A stretch of 51,757 bases of DNA from a virus. Numbering within the stretch: the stretch's first letter is position 1; each line of letters starts with the position of its first letter. The notes under the pieces are model-generated. The model searched no databases. It worked only from the letters and a program-made list of their open reading frames with translations, and had not been told where the DNA came from. Where the stretch lies: positions 1 to 51,757 of the IMG/VR virus record IMGVR_UViG_3300036717_000008. The stretch is one strand, 5' to 3'. Shown piece after piece: positions 34,358-40,818 of the stretch. The position numbers and the translations under genes were made by a program.

Positions 34358-34423
34358 TTTCTTATATTTTTTATTGATTTGGTTAAGAGACAAATTATGA
34401 TGCTCCAGACTAGAGCGTGGAAT

Positions 34424-34591
34424 TCAATGTGATGAAAGGTTGTCATGGTAAAGGTAATCATCCCATTGTTTATTATAACACGTTTTACATATCCCATGAC
34501 TGGTGCGACGATGGAATAAGGCTTTTCTTAGCCATTTACGGCACCATGCACATTGGATACTGGTTGTTAGGTAGAATAGTAGTTTTTTCAT
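34424..34591 (-). CDS. Small zinc-ribbon-like protein
   Basis: 55 aa from the ATG at 34591, behind a typical AATAATATG leader. It has CAWC and ICKTC pairs 20 residues apart (C-x2-C...C-x2-C) in the form IQCAWCRKW...SHGICKTCYNK, a pattern of small phage zinc-ribbon proteins. A longer start at 34627 is possible. Role unknown; probably structural zinc binding. Confidence 0.5.
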   Translation of the reverse strand: MKKLLFYLTTSIQCAWCRKWLRKALFHRRTSHGICKTCYNKQWDDYLYHDNLSSH

Positions 34592-34628
34592 ATTATTTGG
34601 ATGATGGAATTGTACTTTTGTTTTCATA

Positions 34629-34647
34629 TTATTGTCCGTCAGTTGGG
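34629..34647. repeat. 19-nt direct repeat, copy A (also 35289-35307)
   Basis: TTATTGTCCGTCAGTTGGG occurs here and at 35289-35307, in each case at the 3' end of a minus-strand gene but in different reading frames. The repeats bracket a module of two small genes and a gene remnant. Confidence 0.6.
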
Positions 34648-34842
34648 CTTACCAAAGTACCCGAGGCCAAGCTTGTTACGCACATGGTTTGCTTTCAAAT
34701 TTTTGCTTCTCAGAAAATGTTGCCAGTTACTAAAACCGCATTGCCTAGATGCCTCATCCAAAGCTTCATGATGAGGGATGCCTAGTTCCTTTTTTATTCT
34801 AGAGGTTAGCCGCTTGATATGTTCAACAGTATGATTTTGCAT
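34639..34842 (-). CDS. Small hypothetical protein
   Basis: 67 aa from the ATG at 34842 (a TTG at 34851 is less likely). Contains EHIKRLTSRIKKELGIPHHE and EASRQCGFSNWQHFL, a helix-turn-helix-like pair with the A-x-x-x-G-F-x-N-W-x-H signature seen in small phage and plasmid proteins. Function unknown. Confidence 0.5.
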   Translation of the reverse strand: MQNHTVEHIKRLTSRIKKELGIPHHEALDEASRQCGFSNWQHFLRSKNLKANHVRNKLGLGYFGKPN

Positions 34843-34847
34843 AACAA

Positions 34848-35162
34848 TCAATTAGCTGTCATGGCATTAATAGCCTGTTGTTTGAGAAATTCAAGTTGTT
34901 GTTCACAGTAAGCTTTGTCACAATTAAACTGGTTATCTCCACTATGTGCTGTATCAAAACCCAGCCACCAATAACCTTTCTCAGAATTATCAGGTAACTC
35001 ATTCTGTGAATAAGTGAGTCCACCATGAACATCAGCATCAATATGATTATATTCTTTATTATACCAAGGATGTTCATGAGGAACACCGATGTAACCATTA
35101 GCATAACCATGAGATATGCTATTAAGGTGAGTAATTGGGATTAGTTTTGTTTTAATTTTCAT
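34848..35162 (-). CDS. Conserved phage protein of unknown function
   Basis: A 104-aa protein with YIGVPHEHPWYNKEY, DVHGGLTYS and WWLGFDTAHSGDN. This G-V-P-x-x-H-P-x-Y / H-G-G-L-T-Y-S / G-F-D-x-A-H-x-G-D pattern is widespread in phages. The His and Asp residues look like a metal site, but I know of no assigned activity. Confidence 0.6.
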   Translation of the reverse strand: MKIKTKLIPITHLNSISHGYANGYIGVPHEHPWYNKEYNHIDADVHGGLTYSQNELPDNSEKGYWWLGFDTAHSGDNQFNCDKAYCEQQLEFLKQQAINAMTAN

Positions 35163-35171
35163 AATATTATT

Positions 35172-35264
35172 CTAGTTGGTCGGTTTTTCTTTTCTCGCTC
35201 TTAAGGTTTCTTTATGTAAGCAACCACAGCTTTTAGTCGCGCCTTTCTTAAGGTGTTTTATCAT
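35172..35264 (-). pseudogene. 30-codon remnant like the C-terminus of HNH/AP2-type proteins
   Basis: A short open frame reading MIKHLKKGATKSCGCLHKET and on to KPTN. The block L-K-x-G-x-T-K-S-C-G-C-L-x-x-E is the usual end of small phage DNA-binding or homing-endonuclease-type zinc domains; the first two-thirds, including the other cysteine pair, is missing. It is either a decayed gene or a very short peptide gene. It lies within the repeat-bracketed module. Confidence 0.4.
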
Positions 35265-35288
35265 GTTGTTTTTTCTTGTTTGAGAAGT

Positions 35289-35307
35289 TTATTGTCCGTC
35301 AGTTGGG
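35289..35307. repeat. 19-nt direct repeat, copy B
   Basis: Second copy of TTATTGTCCGTCAGTTGGG (first at 34629-34647). It ends the 107-aa gene here. Confidence 0.6.
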
Positions 35308-35612
35308 AGGAGAGACTTGAGAAAGACAAGTTCTTTCTTAGCATGAATTAGAAAGTTGGGAAAATCCTCACCTAAAAAACTCCGATTAATATTTTCATAT
35401 GGAGAATTACGACAACCCTCTAACCCGGTGCGTTCATAGACAGGACATCCAATACATATTTTACCCAACCTCTTTTTTAGAGGTGTATTAAATAGTCCAC
35501 ATAGAGCACAGGATGACGGACCAATATTAGCATCATCTAATGACGTTGCATTGGATAATTCTTCCCAGTGCTGGATTGATACCTTTAAGGCGGTTAAAGT
35601 TTCAGGATTCAT
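35289..35612 (-). CDS. Cysteine-rich hypothetical phage protein
   Basis: A 107-aa protein with SCALCGLFNT, ICIGCPVYERTGLEGCRNSPY: five cysteines in C-x2-C...C-x2-C...C form, typical of a small phage zinc- or iron-binding family found among accessory genes. Helices flank the metal site. No activity is known. Confidence 0.55.
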   Translation of the reverse strand: MNPETLTALKVSIQHWEELSNATSLDDANIGPSSCALCGLFNTPLKKRLGKICIGCPVYERTGLEGCRNSPYENINRSFLGEDFPNFLIHAKKELVFLKSLLPTDGQ

Positions 35613-35626
35613 AGTTGATATGTTTT

Positions 35627-36181
35627 TTAAAATGGGTATTGTATAATTTCTCGTATTTTGTCAGCTTGCCATTTCCATTCATTAATAGGAGACCAACCAA
35701 CACCAACACCAACACTCAAGACAGCATAATAAATGGTCGTGGAAGTCATATGAGTAATGTTTTCATAGTGAGTATACATAGTTGAACGAGCTGCACATGA
35801 TGCAGCATGTGCAGCTTGTTTAGCACTATAATCAATTGATAATACGGCAGCCTCACAAGCCCCAAAGCTAGCTTTATCGGCTTCATTAACGGTAATATAT
35901 GATGGCTCTGTTAACCAACGCTTCGCTGCTTCAATTGCTTGTTTTGGTTTATTATTTTCAGGGTATTTTTCTTCAAACTTAAATAATACATGCTCTGCAC
36001 AAGCAATTGCGATCTTGACTGAATGATCTTTGTTTAAACGATTAGTTTTTCTTAAAAACCAAATCAACCAATTTCCATGGTGACACTCATTCCATGCACG
36101 TATTGGATCATAATCAACTGATTCCATGAATTGAATAGATTCATAGCACGGGTTTAAGTCTAAAAATTCTTGTTTTGTCAT
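35627..36181 (-). CDS. Conserved phage protein with helical repeats
   Basis: A 184-aa protein with RAWNECHHGNWLIWFLRK, KIAIACAEHVLFKFEEKYPE, KQAIEAAKRWL and Ala-rich helices (ACEAAVLSIDYSAKQAAHAA). Proteins of this plan, rich in A-x-x-A-A helices, often accompany the DUF7666-like gene in phages. Role unknown. Confidence 0.55.
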   Translation of the reverse strand: MTKQEFLDLNPCYESIQFMESVDYDPIRAWNECHHGNWLIWFLRKTNRLNKDHSVKIAIACAEHVLFKFEEKYPENNKPKQAIEAAKRWLTEPSYITVNEADKASFGACEAAVLSIDYSAKQAAHAASCAARSTMYTHYENITHMTSTTIYYAVLSVGVGVGWSPINEWKWQADKIREIIQYPF

Positions 36182-36192
36182 AATTGATATGT

Positions 36193-36543
36193 CTATTGGC
36201 TAAATTTGAAGTATAAAGTCATTTTGATTTTTCCCTCTGCTAAATTGGTAAGGAAGTTGTCAATGCCAGTACCTAGAAAGACATTAGTCTCTTTTGAAAA
36301 AGATTGATCATGTCTCCAATGGCTACAAAAGTCACATATTTCAAACCAGAGTTTTATAGGCGTAAAGCCTTCAGCAGGTGTTTTCCTAAGTATTAGAGTA
36401 AATCGTTCTTTATTAGGGATGTACTTTCCAACTTGGGTCATACAAAGAGCCAAAGTTTGGTTATTCCATTCACATTCCCATCCACCCTCGTTAGAATAAA
36501 CAAACTGTAATTTGATTGGTGTTTTCATAATTGGTGTTTTCAT
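36193..36543 (-). CDS. Hypothetical protein with duplicated start
   Basis: A 116-aa protein beginning MKTPIMKTPIKLQ: a 15-bp unit (ATGAAAACACCAAT plus one base) is repeated in tandem at the start, giving two in-frame ATGs (36543 and 36528). The first ATG overlaps the stop of the pentapeptide gene in ATGA, so it is well placed for coupled translation. The body is beta-rich with Trp and Cys. No family is recognised. Confidence 0.5.
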   Translation of the reverse strand: MKTPIMKTPIKLQFVYSNEGGWECEWNNQTLALCMTQVGKYIPNKERFTLILRKTPAEGFTPIKLWFEICDFCSHWRHDQSFSKETNVFLGTGIDNFLTNLAEGKIKMTLYFKFSQ

Positions 36544-36720
36544 ACGTAAATGCTTCCTGCATCAATGTCCCACGCGTGAATGCTTCCTGCATCAATGTTT
36601 CTCGCATCAATGTTTTCCGCATCAATACTCCACGCATCAATGTTTTCCGCGTGAATGTTTCCTGCGTAAATGTTCCATGCGTGAATATCTCCCGCGTAAA
36701 TGTTCCCTCTAATTTGCATC
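36540..36720. repeat. 15-bp tandem near-repeats encoding pentapeptides
   Basis: Units of the form ATCAATG(T/C)(T)-(T)(C/T)C(G)C, 15 bp long, repeated with small changes; each codes one pentapeptide. Such tracts expand and contract by slippage or recombination. Confidence 0.6.
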
Positions 36721-36827
36721 GAAGCTTCGATGCAAATTGGGAAGGTAAATTTCACTGAGTCATTTACGATCAGTTTTCCATCCTTAATATCTGCCTTGAC
36801 CTCTTCAAGGTTATGGTAAGTTTTCAT
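36540..36827 (-). CDS. Pentapeptide-repeat protein
   Basis: A 95-aa protein. After a 40-residue head (MKTYHNLEEVKADIKDGKL...) come about ten repeats of A-[G/W/E/R]-[D/N/S]-I-[H/Y/D], e.g. AGDIH, AWNIY, AGNIH, AENID. With Ile at the centre and Ala at -3 these fit a right-handed quadrilateral beta-helix of the pentapeptide-repeat type. Some such proteins mimic DNA and protect gyrase, but this one is short and its role is unknown. The coding DNA is a run of 15-bp near-repeats. Confidence 0.65.
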   Translation of the reverse strand: MKTYHNLEEVKADIKDGKLIVNDSVKFTFPICIEASMQIRGNIYAGDIHAWNIYAGNIHAENIDAWSIDAENIDARNIDAGSIHAWDIDAGSIYV

Positions 36828-36831
36828 AATG

Positions 36832-36993
36832 TTATCGATTCCATGAAGGATGGTTAAATACAGTTTCTAATGGCACCATTCGTCGTCCTGATTCACCATT
36901 CAAGGCTTTACCTTTTGCCTTGTGACGGGAAGTGCCCGACCAATAAGGGAAACTTTGCTTTCTCTTCATGAATCGTTTATGTTTTGTGCTCAT
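36832..36993 (-). CDS. Small basic hypothetical protein (53 aa)
   Basis: MSTKHKRFMKRKQSFPYWSG, then SRHKAKGKALNG... ending NHPSWNR. Strongly basic and short. It begins the accessory block below the structured leader at 37154-37284 and is followed four bases later by the pentapeptide gene. Could bind nucleic acid. No family is recognised. Confidence 0.5.
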   Translation of the reverse strand: MSTKHKRFMKRKQSFPYWSGTSRHKAKGKALNGESGRRMVPLETVFNHPSWNR

Positions 36994-37035
36994 AATTTTT
37001 GTTTCCTTTTGTTTTGTTATTTGTCAACTGAGAGT

Positions 37036-37054
37036 AATGCACAGATTTTCACCT
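37036..37054 (-). repeat. 19-nt repeat, copy B (also 24001-24019)
   Basis: TAATGCACAGATTTTCACC, identical to the copy upstream of the 130-aa gene at 23603. It is 43 bases upstream of the 53-aa gene start. Confidence 0.55.
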
Positions 37055-37153
37055 ATGCACTATTGCTCATTCGACTTATTGAAGCAATCACCTCCAAAGC
37101 TCTTAACTAATAGAGGGACTTGACTGATATATCCAATTCATTTTCTTGGATTT

Positions 37154-37284
37154 CCATAATAGTTGAATGCTGAAGTCTAGTCTATGGTTCATAATGCACT
37201 ATGAAAACATTACTCACATTCGTTAGGGACATACAATACGCGAATATTGTTCTACCCTTAAACTTCAGCAGTCAACCATTATGG
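37154..37284 (-). ncRNA. Structured leader RNA with 23-bp closing stem
   Basis: 37154-37176 and 37262-37284 are reverse complements over 23 positions with only two mismatches. The 85-nt interior holds hairpins TTCATA/TATGAA (37188-37193, 37200-37205) and ACAATA/TATTGT (37233-37238, 37245-37250). It lies between the sigma-54-like promoter at 37372 and the first gene at 36993. This 370-nt leader has no open reading frame. Same plan as the 25174 and 30758 elements: long stem enclosing two hairpins. Confidence 0.55.
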
Positions 37285-37371
37285 TTATCTATTTACAGTC
37301 ATCAGACATCCTAATTGTGCTCGTCACACACTCACCTATTCGGATAGTATTCCAGTGAGATATGGTTAACC

Positions 37372-37389
37372 AAGCATATTACATGCCAA
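37372..37389 (-). promoter_or_regulatory. Sigma-54-type promoter for the accessory block
   Basis: Minus strand TTGGCATGTAATATGCTT, GG-N10-GC. It would drive the structured leader and the small-gene block below 36993. Confidence 0.7.
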
Positions 37390-37550
37390 TGCATGTTCTA
37401 TCTATTGATCCATTTTTAAATAACTCACCTCGTTGCTACCTACACGGTGTTAAGGATTTCAGGGTTTGCATGTTCTTAGTTGCGTTGATAACAGTATTAG
37501 ATGTTATAACGGGTTAGAACATACAATCATCACGGTCTTATTTGTCAGAG

Positions 37551-37607
37551 AAAATAAAAAGCCGGACTAAAGTGAGCTTTTGTAAGCTGCTAACTCTAGC
37601 CCGGCTT
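37551..37607 (-). terminator. Intrinsic terminator of the 131-aa gene
   Basis: On the minus strand AAGCCGGGCTAGAGT pairs fully (with G-U wobbles) with ACTTTAGTCCGGCTT, with an inner AGCTT/AAGCT hairpin, and is followed by TTTTTATTTT. A strong rho-independent terminator just below the 131-aa gene, which separates it from the accessory promoter at 37372. Confidence 0.85.
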
Positions 37608-37627
37608 GTGTCGTGAGTAGTTGTTGA

Positions 37628-38023
37628 TTAGGGTTTTACCGGTTTCTCGTTCAGACTTGCCAAGTACTCTTCCTTAAACTTGGCTGCCCACACTTCGCAA
37701 CAGGCGGGAACATCGGCTTGGATGCCCATTTTATACACCGGTTCATCGGTGCTACCATTGTTGGCGATGCGGTTGATTTGCATGCCAAACAGCAACAATT
37801 GTGCCCATGCTGCATTCAACGGGAGTGAGAGAGTATGTCCCTCTTTCGATGTGATACGTCCCTTTGTCCCTACAGACCACCCGGTTGCTTTGGACACAAT
37901 GCTACCTTCCAGTCGTCCCACATTCGCCGCCGTGTCATTGACCAACTTGTCAAATGCGGGACCGAATTCATCGGAGAAACAGGACAATTCCGCACGAACA
38001 TTAAGGTTATTAATTTTGCTCAT
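37628..38023 (-). CDS. Hypothetical protein in its own transcription unit
   Basis: 131 aa from the ATG at 38023 (MSKINNLNVRAELSCFSDEF...), which is preceded by AGGAAAG, one of the few Shine-Dalgarno-like sites in the genome; a frame from 38062 is less likely. Central beta segments (WSVGTKGRITSKEGHTLSLP) and a helical end. More GC-rich than its neighbours, and closed by a strong terminator. The pattern fits a separately acquired, independently expressed gene. Function unknown. Confidence 0.55.
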   Translation of the reverse strand: MSKINNLNVRAELSCFSDEFGPAFDKLVNDTAANVGRLEGSIVSKATGWSVGTKGRITSKEGHTLSLPLNAAWAQLLLFGMQINRIANNGSTDEPVYKMGIQADVPACCEVWAAKFKEEYLASLNEKPVKP

Positions 38024-38231
38024 AATACTATCTTTCCTATACTCCATGCCCAACTTGTCCAAGGTTTGATTGTCGCCTGTGTCACATGTATTACCCCAAC
38101 AATGATGGATTAACCATGGTATGTTGGGTACGCCTTTGGCGGTTCAAATTGTCAAATAAGTTTAAGACATGGAAATTACCTTGTGTATAACCTTAAGTTA
38201 TTCCCTAATATCTACTCACGACGAAATTAAT

Positions 38232-38668
38232 TGTCATTAATCAGCTGTCTAATGACAGGTGACTAATCAGGTTATTCGCCGTGTGACCTATTGGATAGTG
38301 ACGCCTGACCGCCTGTCTTTCGGCTATGTAAGCTAGCGAGTGTCTATTGGCTCCTTAATCTAGCTGCCGTCACCGGCGTGTGATTGTGTCCTACTAACAG
38401 TCGATCAGGAGTCACTATCCAATCTGTCATACCCAATAGTCCGGCTATCGTCCGCTAGTGCCTTACGTTGTCTCCAGTCTCATAGTTGGTTCGCATGCTG
38501 TCTGAAGTGTCCTGCGTTGCACAGGGTGTCATCATGCGTCAATCTAACCGGGTGAGTACTAGCTATTGTCGCTTACTATATTGGGTGCGGTGGTCTATTC
38601 AGGGTGCTAGCCCTATACCTGCCGATCAGGTCCGCTATGTGCCGTAGCGCACTCATGTGTGCGGACCT
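38232..38668 (-). ncRNA. Large structured non-coding RNA candidate
   Basis: No open reading frame of note on either strand, about half GC between strongly AT-rich flanks, and dense with perfect stems: AGGTCCGC/GCGGACCT (38628-38635, 38661-38668) at the 5' end; ATTGGATAGTGAC/GTCACTATCCAAT (38290-38302, 38411-38423) extended by CCTGA/TCAGG; inside it CGGC..AGCTAG/CTAGCTGCCG (38321-38336, 38360-38369); TGTCATTA/TAATGACA (38232-38257) at the 3' end. A sigma-54-like promoter at 38675-38692 would start transcription at the first stem. Large ornate phage RNAs exist (GOLLD, ROOL), but I cannot place this in a known class. Confidence 0.6.
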
Positions 38669-38674
38669 TGCCGT

Positions 38675-38692
38675 TAGCTGTTATGATGCCAA
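38675..38692 (-). promoter_or_regulatory. Sigma-54-type promoter of the structured RNA
   Basis: Minus strand TTGGCATCATAACAGCTA, GG-N10-GC. Standard spacing puts the start point near 38665, at the first base-paired stem of the structured region. Weaker match at -12 than the others. Confidence 0.6.
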
Positions 38693-38743
38693 CACTATAT
38701 GTTGTAGTGTATTAACCATGGTGACACTACATGTGGTGGTTTT

Positions 38744-38761
38744 ATTGGCATAAAGATTGCT
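38744..38761 (+). promoter_or_regulatory. Sigma-54-type promoter facing the late arm
   Basis: TTGGCATAAAGATTGCTA, GG-N10-GC, about 925 bases before the first late gene. It is back-to-back with the minus promoter at 38675 and would transcribe the AT-rich tract. Confidence 0.6.
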
Positions 38762-38899
38762 ACGTTAATGATAAAGTTGTGTCATTATATTGTCATTATG
38801 GTCAAATTAATACATTAGAGTTAACCTGTTAATAATTAACATGTTATGATGATTATGCTGTCTATAATCGCTCACTTCACCTAACTTTATCGTTATAGT

Positions 38900-38917
38900 T
38901 AGCTATTAAAGTGCCAA
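38900..38917 (-). promoter_or_regulatory. Sigma-54-type promoter, second minus-strand site of the control region
   Basis: Minus strand TTGGCACTTTAATAGCTA, GG-N10-GC, upstream of the structured RNA promoter. Confidence 0.55.
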
Positions 38918-39059
38918 CAAATAAATGTCAATAAATCTTACTTAACAGTCATAACCTGTTGATTTTGAACATAATCCAATTGTATCATAGCCTAATGAGT
39001 TAGGCTAAGTTAACTATTAAAATCCACCGAGTGCAACAGTTAGTATAACATTTCATTAA

Positions 39060-39370
39060 AGGTCTATATAACACTTTTCATTATTTTATATAAATAATTA
39101 ATTATAATATATATATAGTATACATACTTATATATTATATAATATATAACTTTATAAACTTTGGTTAAAAACGAAAATTTTATATAGACCAAAAGTAAAG
39201 TGAGTATTATATAAAACTTTAATAAGAAACTATACAAAGTTATATAATTAATAAGGTTTAATACTTAATTAAGCTTATTAACTATTAAGTAATCATTACT
39301 CAACACTAAGTAATCATTATTGATTAGTAAACATTACTAATTAACTGATTAGTAAGGTTTATTAAGTAAA
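39060..39370. other. Candidate replication origin: AT-rich tract with iteron-like repeats
   Basis: The stretch is almost pure A/T at 39090-39250 (runs such as TATATATATAG). It ends in related repeats: AAGTAATCATTA at 39287 and 39308 (21 bp apart), a diverged AGTAAACATTACT at 39326, and TGATTAGTAA at 39321 and 39346. TTACTAAT/ATTAGTAA forms an inverted repeat. No gene is present. An unwinding element beside iterons between two divergent arms is the usual origin layout. The initiator is unknown. Confidence 0.4.
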
Positions 39371-39548
39371 TCCGGTAATCAGGAAGTTGAAAATGAAAAC
39401 CAGAAAGTAAAACCCGAAACTTGACTATGCTATTCTCGAAATTTGATAAAAAATAAGTTTAGAAATATATAACAATATATAAATCCTATATAAACCCTAT
39501 ATACTAAATATATAATCTGTATATAACTATACAGAGATATTTTGTGAA

Positions 39549-39609
39549 TCTTTAACGTTAAAGAATAGTTCGTTAACGTTAACTCTTCTGTGTTAAACGT
39601 TAACGATAA
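39549..39609. promoter_or_regulatory. Enhancer-like array of three AACGTT palindromes, 21 bp apart
   Basis: AACGTT cores at 39554-39559, 39575-39580 and 39596-39601: centre-to-centre distances are exactly 21 bp, two helical turns. The first is a 16-bp palindrome (TCTTTAACGTTAAAGA), the second has GTTAACGTTAAC, the third AAACGTTAACGATAAC. They lie 56-98 bp upstream of the GG of the promoter at 39652, the normal place of a sigma-54 enhancer. Similar boxes occur at 25460, 33176 and 38762. Confidence 0.6.
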
Positions 39610-39651
39610 CTCTTCCTGTATAATTATACTGTTATATAACCATAATATCAA

Positions 39652-39669
39652 TTGGCATGAATCTTGCTT
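39652..39669 (+). promoter_or_regulatory. Sigma-54-type main late promoter
   Basis: TTGGCATGAATCTTGCTT, GG-N10-GC, close to consensus. It overlaps a possible ATG at 39657, which is therefore not a real start; the first late gene starts at 39687 near the expected transcript start. Confidence 0.8.
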
Positions 39670-39686
39670 ATGTTAGAGTTACAGTA

Positions 39687-39890
39687 ATGAAATATGACGA
39701 ATCACAAATACTATCTGACTCAGATTATGAAGCTCTTAAATCAAAAAGAGATAGTATTACCTCATTAATGAATTCTGGACCATTACCAGAACATTATGTG
39801 AATCATTTAAACACTCAATTAGGTCAGATTCGTACCACTTTAAAAAATCATCATCATGCTAAATTCCACTCTGGAAAAGGAAATAGATAA
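39687..39890 (+). CDS. First late gene, small hypothetical protein
   Basis: 67 aa from the ATG at 39687 (MKYDESQILSDSDYEALKSK...), because the earlier ATG at 39657 lies in the promoter core. Helical, with EHYVNHLNTQLGQIRTTLKN and a His/Lys-rich end. The transcript may begin only a few bases before this start, so its leader would be very short. Function unknown. Confidence 0.55.
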   Translation: MKYDESQILSDSDYEALKSKRDSITSLMNSGPLPEHYVNHLNTQLGQIRTTLKNHHHAKFHSGKGNR

Positions 39891-40038
39891 TCGTTCAGAT
39901 TTTGACAAGTCATTAGATAACTGTAACACAATCAAGACTGTCTCATTGAAAGATCTGGCGCCCTTATTTATGACTCAAGATAACAAATACATCAACGATT
40001 ATGTCTCTACACAGGCAATTGCTAGTACTTCCAATTAA
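39856..40038 (+). CDS. Small hypothetical protein
   Basis: A 60-aa protein (MLNSTLEKEIDNRSDFDKSL...) that overlaps the genes on both sides by about 35 bases, a sign of coupled translation. Ser- and Asp-rich. No family is recognised. Confidence 0.45.
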   Translation: MLNSTLEKEIDNRSDFDKSLDNCNTIKTVSLKDLAPLFMTQDNKYINDYVSTQAIASTSN

Positions 40039-40306
40039 GGAACAACAGGTTTGTGATAAGTTGAAAGGACTTACACCTGTTAAGGATATTATAGATCACC
40101 GTCATAATAAAGCTTATGATGAGTATTTTTTAAGGTCACCAGTTGAGACTCATACTAAAGAAGAATTAGATGCTGTACATAGAGCAATTCTATACACTCA
40201 TCTATTTAAACGTGAAGAATCAATGAGAAAGATGGACGAGGAAGAATTGTTATATCGTCCTATGCCTAAGATCAGTTTTTCTGCTAAACCTAATAAAAGA
40301 AAATGA
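40001..40306 (+). CDS. Hypothetical protein
   Basis: A 101-aa charged helical protein (LKGLTPVKDIIDHRHNKAYD, EELDAVHRAILYTHLFKREE) with a basic tail (KPNKRK). It precedes the terminase genes. No family is recognised. Confidence 0.5.
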   Translation: MSLHRQLLVLPIKEQQVCDKLKGLTPVKDIIDHRHNKAYDEYFLRSPVETHTKEELDAVHRAILYTHLFKREESMRKMDEEELLYRPMPKISFSAKPNKRK

Positions 40307-40407
40307 AATCAATTCATATTGAGATAAGATCTTTCTGGTATGATTATTACATGCTTAATCCCAGAACTAACAAACACATTAAGATTTATAGCTTTTGTTT
40401 TAATTAA
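40303..40407 (+). CDS. 34-aa peptide gene
   Basis: MKSIHIEIRSFWYDYYMLNP... ends IYSFCFN. Its ATG overlaps the stop of the 101-aa gene in ATGA and it fills the gap before the small terminase gene. Short, so moderate certainty. Function unknown. Confidence 0.4.
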   Translation: MKSIHIEIRSFWYDYYMLNPRTNKHIKIYSFCFN

Positions 40408-40418
40408 CAATAACTAAT

Positions 40419-40817
40419 ATGACAGCTCAAGAGACAGCTATTAAGACAGCCTTTGAAGTAGAGGAAATGACTCCACAAGAGATTTCTGAATGTATGGGTC
40501 TTGATGTCATAGCTGTTAAGTCCTGTCTATTAAATTACTCAACTAGATACCGTAAACTTTGTAATGAAGCTCCTGAAGAGGAAGATACTCTTAACTATAA
40601 TCGTGAAGAGCAACAGCGCATTAAAGATGTGATAATGGATCTAGCTATGGGAGCTGAATCTGAGAAGTTGAGATTTGAGGCAGCAGTTTATATTCGTGAT
40701 GATGCTAAAGGCCGTAAAGATCGTAATAACAATCTGCCAACTACTAACGTGCTAGTCCTTAATAACATCTTAAAACAGGGACGTGAGATGGCAGATAAGA
40801 TTAAACAGATTAATTAA
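40419..40817 (+). CDS. Terminase small subunit
   Basis: A 132-aa protein. N-terminal HTH-like segment (IKTAFEVEEMTPQEISECMG, then DVIAVKSCLLNYS) resembling the DNA-binding domain of small terminases, a helical middle (EEQQRIKDVIMDLAMGAES) for oligomerisation, and a basic C-terminal end. It directly precedes the large subunit (one base between stop and GTG). It would recognise the packaging site and load the large subunit. Confidence 0.7.
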   Translation: MTAQETAIKTAFEVEEMTPQEISECMGLDVIAVKSCLLNYSTRYRKLCNEAPEEEDTLNYNREEQQRIKDVIMDLAMGAESEKLRFEAAVYIRDDAKGRKDRNNNLPTTNVLVLNNILKQGREMADKIKQIN

Positions 40818-40818
40818 G

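Noticed and set aside
34417-34785. 122-codon plus-strand frame in the accessory block
   Set aside because: It runs antisense over two minus-strand genes with good leaders, one with a C-x2-C...C-x2-C pattern.
37785-37805. Sigma-54-like TTTGGCATGC on the minus strand in the 131-aa gene
   Set aside because: No GC ten bases after GG, and it is inside a coding region.
39430-39651. 73-codon minus-strand frame rich in Ile, Tyr and Leu
   Set aside because: Lies in the AT-rich control region and across the palindrome array; composition is that of random A/T sequence, with no leader or neighbours in phase.
39657-39686. ATG at 39657 as start of the first late gene
   Set aside because: It lies inside the core of the sigma-54-type promoter (39652-39669); the in-frame ATG at 39687 is just past the expected transcript start.
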